This document shows, in pieces, positions 6,493 to 9,497 of a stretch of 9,497 nt of DNA; the first letter of the stretch is position 1, and each line of letters opens with the position of its first letter. Source of the stretch: Clostridia bacterium (GTDB taxonomy: Bacteria > Bacillota > Clostridia > Oscillospirales > CAG-272); NCBI GenBank assembly GCA_017452565.1, contig JAFTMF010000018.1:1-9497 (forward strand), given 5' to 3'. The notes below the pieces were generated by a model. The model searched no databases. It saw nothing but the letters and a program-made list of their open reading frames with translations, and had not been told where the DNA came from. The translations under genes and the position numbers were made by a program.

Positions 6493-6552
6493 CATATCGC
6501 TGCTTACGAAAAATGATTGCGTAGGGCGGGATTCAATTGGTATTCGTTGAGT

Positions 6553-8850
6553 TTATTTGTTTGGATGCGTTCTATCCCTTGTGGCCACAAACGCCTGTCC
6601 CAGCGCAATTCCCCCGTCTCCGACGGGGACTTTTTCGTTTCGGTAAACGGTCAGTCCTGCATTCTCCAGCCCCTCGCGGCAGAGGCGAAGGAGCAGACGG
6701 TTGGCAAAGCATCCTCCCGACAGAGCGATGGCGGTGCAATCGTACTGCAGGGCATTGGTCAGAGCGGCATTTTTCACCGCTTCGGCGATGGCAAGATGGA
6801 AGGCGCCTGCCAGATAGCCCGTGGGGATGCCGGCAATTTTCCCCTTATGGATGGCCTGCAAGAGCAGATCGGAGCGCCAGACTCCACCCTCCAAGGGGAG
6901 CGGCAGAATCGGTACGCTGCCATCCCAACGGGTGGCGGCGTTTTCCAGCAGAATGGCGGCTCTGCCCTCGTAGGTATTCTCGGTGCAGAGACCGAGGATC
7001 GCCGAGACGGCATCGAAGAGCCGTCCCATAGACGAGGTGCGGATGCAAAATCCCAGCTTGACAGCGGCGCATATCTGCTCTTCCTCGGGAGAGGTGGGGA
7101 TGATCCCCGCCCCCGCCATATGGAATCGGGACAGACGCAGGGCATCCTTTGCCCCCTCGTCTCCCATGGGCATGGGCAGGGGGAGCAGATTGGCGATGCG
7201 GCGATAGTTGCCGTCCTCGCAAAGGAGGCATTCGCCTCCCCAGATCGTGCCGTCCTCGCCGTAGCCGGTGCCGTCAAAGGCGAAGCCGATGACACGCTCC
7301 AGATTGTGCTCCGCCATTACCGAGGCGATATGGGCGTGGTGATGCTGGACGTAGGCGACGGGCAAACCGCTTCGCTGGGCTCTCTCGTGGCTAAAGTAGC
7401 CGGGATGGAGATCGCAGACCGCTTTTTCGGGGGTGATATTCAATAGGTTCGATAGATGGGATTGCAGATGTTCCCACGCGCCGCAGACGGGCAGATCGGC
7501 AAGATCGCCGGTGTGCTGGGAGAGATAGACCTCATTTCCCTTCTGCAGTGCAAAGACCGCTTTCAGATCGCCGCCCATAGCGACGGTGGGCACGCTTGCC
7601 GCCGCCCCGATGGTGATGGGAAGAGGCGCATATCCTCTTGCACGGCGCAAAAAGCAGGGCTTGCCATCCTCTACGAAGAGGAGGGAGTCATCCTGCGGGG
7701 TGACGATGGGGCGATCGTGGGTGAGGATGGCCGCTTTGCCGTCCAGCCATTCTGCCAAGGGATCGAAATCGGTATAAATGGGCTCACCGGAGCGGTTGGC
7801 GCTGGTCATCACCAGCACGCCTGCCTCGGCAAGGAGTAGTTGCAAGGGAGTGGAGGGGAGCATTGCGCCGATCTGCAGGCTCTCCCCCGATGCTTCGGGG
7901 TATAATCCTGCGGCTTTCGGCTCCAGCAACACGATGGGACGGGCGGGGGAGGCGAGGAGTTCTGCCTCGGTCTCATTGACCTTGGCCACCGCCCTTACGG
8001 CATCCAAATCAGCAAACAGGAGGGCGAAGGGCTTCTCTTCCCTGCCCTTGAGGGTGCGGAGCGTGCGCACTGCCTCCTCGTTTTCGGCAAGGCAAGCCAG
8101 ATGGAAGCCGCCGTTGTTCTTCACCGCCACGATCTCGCCGCTTCGCAGGGCAGCAATTGCCGCTTCTACTGCCGCTTCGTCGCCGTGAATGGGGGGAACG
8201 GTGGCATTGGCGGGAACGGTGGTATTGGCGGTAATGGAGGTGTGGGCGGCATTAGCGGGATAAAAGGCAAGCCGAGGACCGCAATCCTTGCAGGCGATGG
8301 TCTGTGCATAGCTTCTGCGATCTTCAGGGGCGTTATACTCCCTCTCGCAAGCGGCACAGAGGGGGAAATCTCGCATCGTGGTTCCGATTCGGTCGTAAGG
8401 GAGCGCCGTCTGAATGGAATAGCGGGGGCCGCAGACCGCACAGCTTTGGAAAGGATAGCGATAGCGTCGATTGGCGGGATCGCACATCTCCCTTCGGCAC
8501 GCCTCGCAAGGCGCAAGATCGGGGGCAACGATTGCCAGCAGATCACTCGTCTTGCTTTCCGCAATGATGAAGGTGTCGGGGCAAAGGTCGACGGCAACCT
8601 CGGTAGGATCGCCGAGCTCGGTGTGCAGATACACCGTCCCCGAGGGGGGAGACGACAGAAGGCACTCGACAAAGCTGTCCAGTGCCTCCATCACTCCGAA
8701 GGCGCGCACCGTGACGCCGCCACCGATGTTCCGCACCTCTCCCCTAATGCCACGGGAAATCGCCTCTCTGCGGACGAAGGGGCGGTAGCCCACCCCTTGT
8801 ACCAGTCCGCGGAGGGTTATGGTGCGTGTATATAGTTTGGTTTCGTTCAT
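6553..8850 (-). CDS. hypF: HypF, carbamoyltransferase in [NiFe]-hydrogenase maturation
   Basis: The 765-residue product is a complete HypF. It converts carbamoyl phosphate and ATP to a carbamoyl adenylate and passes the carbamoyl group to the C-terminal Cys of HypE. Domains in order are: acylphosphatase (about 5-95, RGLVQGVGYRPFVRREA); a double zinc finger with CXXC pairs at 115/118, 137/140, 165/168 and 187/190 in exact X18/X24/X18 spacing; a YrdC-like domain (about 225-415); and a Kae1-like domain (about 420-755) with YVQHHHAHIASVMAEH, FDGTGYGEDGTIWGGE, SSMGRLFDAV, LSGGCFANRLLL and GDGGIALGQA. The ATG at 8850 overlaps the upstream stop (ATGA). A longer frame to 9012 lies inside the ferredoxin gene and is unlikely; the ribosome binding site at 8850 is weak, consistent with coupling. 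The zinc-finger/YrdC linker carries a hexapeptide repeat, and some YrdC motifs are unusual. Confidence 0.97.
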   Translation of the reverse strand: MNETKLYTRTITLRGLVQGVGYRPFVRREAISRGIRGEVRNIGGGVTVRAFGVMEALDSFVECLLSSPPSGTVYLHTELGDPTEVAVDLCPDTFIIAESKTSDLLAIVAPDLAPCEACRREMCDPANRRYRYPFQSCAVCGPRYSIQTALPYDRIGTTMRDFPLCAACEREYNAPEDRRSYAQTIACKDCGPRLAFYPANAAHTSITANTTVPANATVPPIHGDEAAVEAAIAALRSGEIVAVKNNGGFHLACLAENEEAVRTLRTLKGREEKPFALLFADLDAVRAVAKVNETEAELLASPARPIVLLEPKAAGLYPEASGESLQIGAMLPSTPLQLLLAEAGVLVMTSANRSGEPIYTDFDPLAEWLDGKAAILTHDRPIVTPQDDSLLFVEDGKPCFLRRARGYAPLPITIGAAASVPTVAMGGDLKAVFALQKGNEVYLSQHTGDLADLPVCGAWEHLQSHLSNLLNITPEKAVCDLHPGYFSHERAQRSGLPVAYVQHHHAHIASVMAEHNLERVIGFAFDGTGYGEDGTIWGGECLLCEDGNYRRIANLLPLPMPMGDEGAKDALRLSRFHMAGAGIIPTSPEEEQICAAVKLGFCIRTSSMGRLFDAVSAILGLCTENTYEGRAAILLENAATRWDGSVPILPLPLEGGVWRSDLLLQAIHKGKIAGIPTGYLAGAFHLAIAEAVKNAALTNALQYDCTAIALSGGCFANRLLLRLCREGLENAGLTVYRNEKVPVGDGGIALGQAFVATRDRTHPNK
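8194..8247. repeat. 18-bp tandem repeat, three copies, inside hypF
   Basis: Three adjacent 18-bp units on the forward strand begin at 8194, 8212 and 8230. The first two (GGGAACGGTGGCATTGGC) differ at one base and the third is diverged. On the coding strand they give the hexapeptides AHTSIT, ANTTVP and ANATVP in the linker between the zinc-finger and YrdC domains. The length is a multiple of three, so copy-number change would keep the frame. Confidence 0.8.
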
Positions 8851-9497
8851 TTTGTGTAGGTTTCCTGCAGAGGAATCTCCGCCTCGGTAAGGCTCTTCTT
8901 GGGGCAGGCGGTGATGCAGCTGCCGCAGAGGACGCAGTCGGAACGGTGAATCGTCCAAGTTTTGGTGGCACGATCCACGGTGATAGCCGAAGTGGGACAC
9001 TTCTTGCCGCACAATCCGCAGAAGACGCAGGTGTCCAGATCAATGGCAACGCCATTGCCTACAGGGGCATCGGATGCGGTGGGCGCCGGAATCGGGCCGT
9101 GGAGGGCGCCGGCCCCTACGGGCGTTTCCGCTGCTTGGGCAGGCTTTTTGACCTCCTCAACGGGCTTGGGAGCGGGTGCAGGCTTGGGATCGGTAGCAGG
9201 TTTGGTATAAACCTGAACACCGCTGGTGTCGATGCCCTCGGTGGTCTTCAGCAAGCTATGCTTGTGGCAGACGTCCAGACAGTTGCCGCATACGACACAG
9301 GATTGACGGTTGATGGACCAAGTTCCCGCAGCACGATCCACCGCAATAGCAGAGGTGGGACAGCGGCGAACACAAAGTCCGCAGAGAATACAGGTAGACA
9401 GATCTACCGTAAGGCCCACGTCGCCCTTGGGCTGAGCGGTAACCGGTGCTTCTGTCTTGACAGGAGCGGTTGCCGCAGTTTTGGTGTAGGTTTCTAC
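8847..9497 (-). CDS. Polyferredoxin with repeated EchF-like 2x[4Fe-4S] modules (5' end outside window)
   Basis: The frame is open from the right edge to a TGA at 8847-8849, so the true start lies outside; the in-frame GTG at 9417-9419 is internal. Numbered from that GTG, one module (1-57) has CX2CX2CX3CP at C10/13/16/20 and CX2CX2CX3C at C41/44/47/51. A second module (124-176) has C131/134/137/141 and C162/165/168/172. That makes four [4Fe-4S] clusters. A linker of about 66 residues, rich in Pro, Ala and Lys, joins them. The pattern CPTSAI-V-DR---TW-I-R--C resembles EchF and NuoI-like subunits of energy-converting hydrogenases. The edge sequence VETYTK matches the C-terminal ETYTK, hinting at a third module upstream. 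The last motif of the first module has His instead of Pro after Cys (CHKH). It probably carries electrons for the hydrogenase matured by the Hyp proteins; other redox partners are possible. No membrane segment is seen. Confidence 0.85.
   Translation of the reverse strand, partial: VETYTKTAATAPVKTEAPVTAQPKGDVGLTVDLSTCILCGLCVRRCPTSAIAVDRAAGTWSINRQSCVVCGNCLDVCHKHSLLKTTEGIDTSGVQVYTKPATDPKPAPAPKPVEEVKKPAQAAETPVGAGALHGPIPAPTASDAPVGNGVAIDLDTCVFCGLCGKKCPTSAITVDRATKTWTIHRSDCVLCGSCITACPKKSLTEAEIPLQETYTK
9041..9057. repeat. Short inverted repeat at the second ferredoxin module boundary
   Basis: CAATGGC-AAC-GCCATTG gives 7-bp perfect arms with a 3-nt loop, at the point where the linker gives way to the second ferredoxin module. 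It lies within coding sequence (GNGVAI) and could be a minor mRNA hairpin or a mark of a repeat boundary. Confidence 0.4.
9081..9120. repeat. GC-rich repeat-like insert in the ferredoxin linker
   Basis: GGGCGCCGG occurs twice, at 9081-9089 and 9104-9112, and GGGCC (9094-9098) pairs with GGCCC (9111-9115). Read leftward, the element begins CGTAGGGGCCGGCGCCC. It resembles GC-rich palindromic repeats (GTAGGGGC...) that I recall between genes in Clostridia genomes. Here it is in frame and encodes most of the linker segment PVGAGALHGPIPAP (linker residues 100-113). Its composition differs from the Lys/Glu/Ala linker on either side. Repeat status needs genome-wide confirmation. Confidence 0.45.

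Noticed and set aside
6517..7446. A 309-codon forward open frame
   Set aside because: It lies opposite the Kae1-like domain of HypF and has no family motifs or ribosome binding site.
8194..8247. CRISPR-like array
   Set aside because: The repeats are directly adjacent 18-bp units without spacers and are translated in frame within hypF.
8851..9012. A longer hypF start at 9012 adding 54 residues
   Set aside because: The extension overlaps the second ferredoxin module in another frame, has no HypF character, and the acylphosphatase domain begins right after the ATG at 8850.
9417..9419. In-frame GTG as the start of the ferredoxin gene
   Set aside because: The frame stays open for 26 further codons to the window edge. 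Those codons encode linker-type sequence including YTK, and no ribosome binding site precedes the GTG.

Overview
The window looks like chromosomal DNA from an anaerobic Clostridia-type Firmicute, possibly a gut Oscillospiraceae relative. The reasons are strong AAGGAGG/GAGGAG ribosome binding sites, textbook sigma-A promoters (TTGACT, 17 bp, TACAAT), short U-tailed hairpin terminators, GC-rich coding DNA with AT-rich gaps, and oxygen-sensitive [NiFe]-hydrogenase maturation genes. The organism is inferred; no rRNA or other taxonomic marker is present.

Left part (1-2145). The N-terminal 361 codons of a GH38 alpha-mannosidase run leftward off the window edge. The gene is divergent from a rightward gene for an XRE-type regulator that appears to carry a second, winged-helix DNA-binding segment. 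The 305-bp region between them holds one clear promoter for each gene, plus dyads that could be operators or leader-RNA structures. The regulator ends at a strong intrinsic terminator.

Middle (2146-3500). A rightward monocistronic gene encodes a PLP-dependent MalY/PatB-type C-S lyase with its own promoter. It ends at a bidirectional terminator shared with the operon converging from the right.

Right part (3496-9497). One leftward operon fills the rest. In transcription order it contains a multi-cluster ferredoxin-type protein (5' end beyond the window), hypF, hypC, hypD, hypE and an unrecognised 228-residue protein. Junctions are tight: an ATGA overlap (ferredoxin/hypF), a 72-nt gap (hypF/hypC), a 14-nt overlap (hypC/hypD), and two 10-nt gaps in which the Shine-Dalgarno overlaps the upstream stop codon (hypD/hypE and hypE/unknown). 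HypF and HypE make the cyanide ligand from carbamoyl phosphate. HypC and HypD build the Fe(CN)2CO unit delivered to a hydrogenase large subunit. The ferredoxin modules resemble the EchF/NuoI-like subunits of group 4 membrane-bound hydrogenases, so the hydrogenase structural genes may lie just beyond the right edge. hypA and hypB, for nickel insertion, are not in the window.

The most interesting points are the modular polyferredoxin, with at least two and probably three two-cluster modules on Pro/Ala/Lys linkers; a GC-rich repeat-like insert inside one linker; the unknown gene coupled to hypE; and an 18-bp tandem repeat inside hypF.
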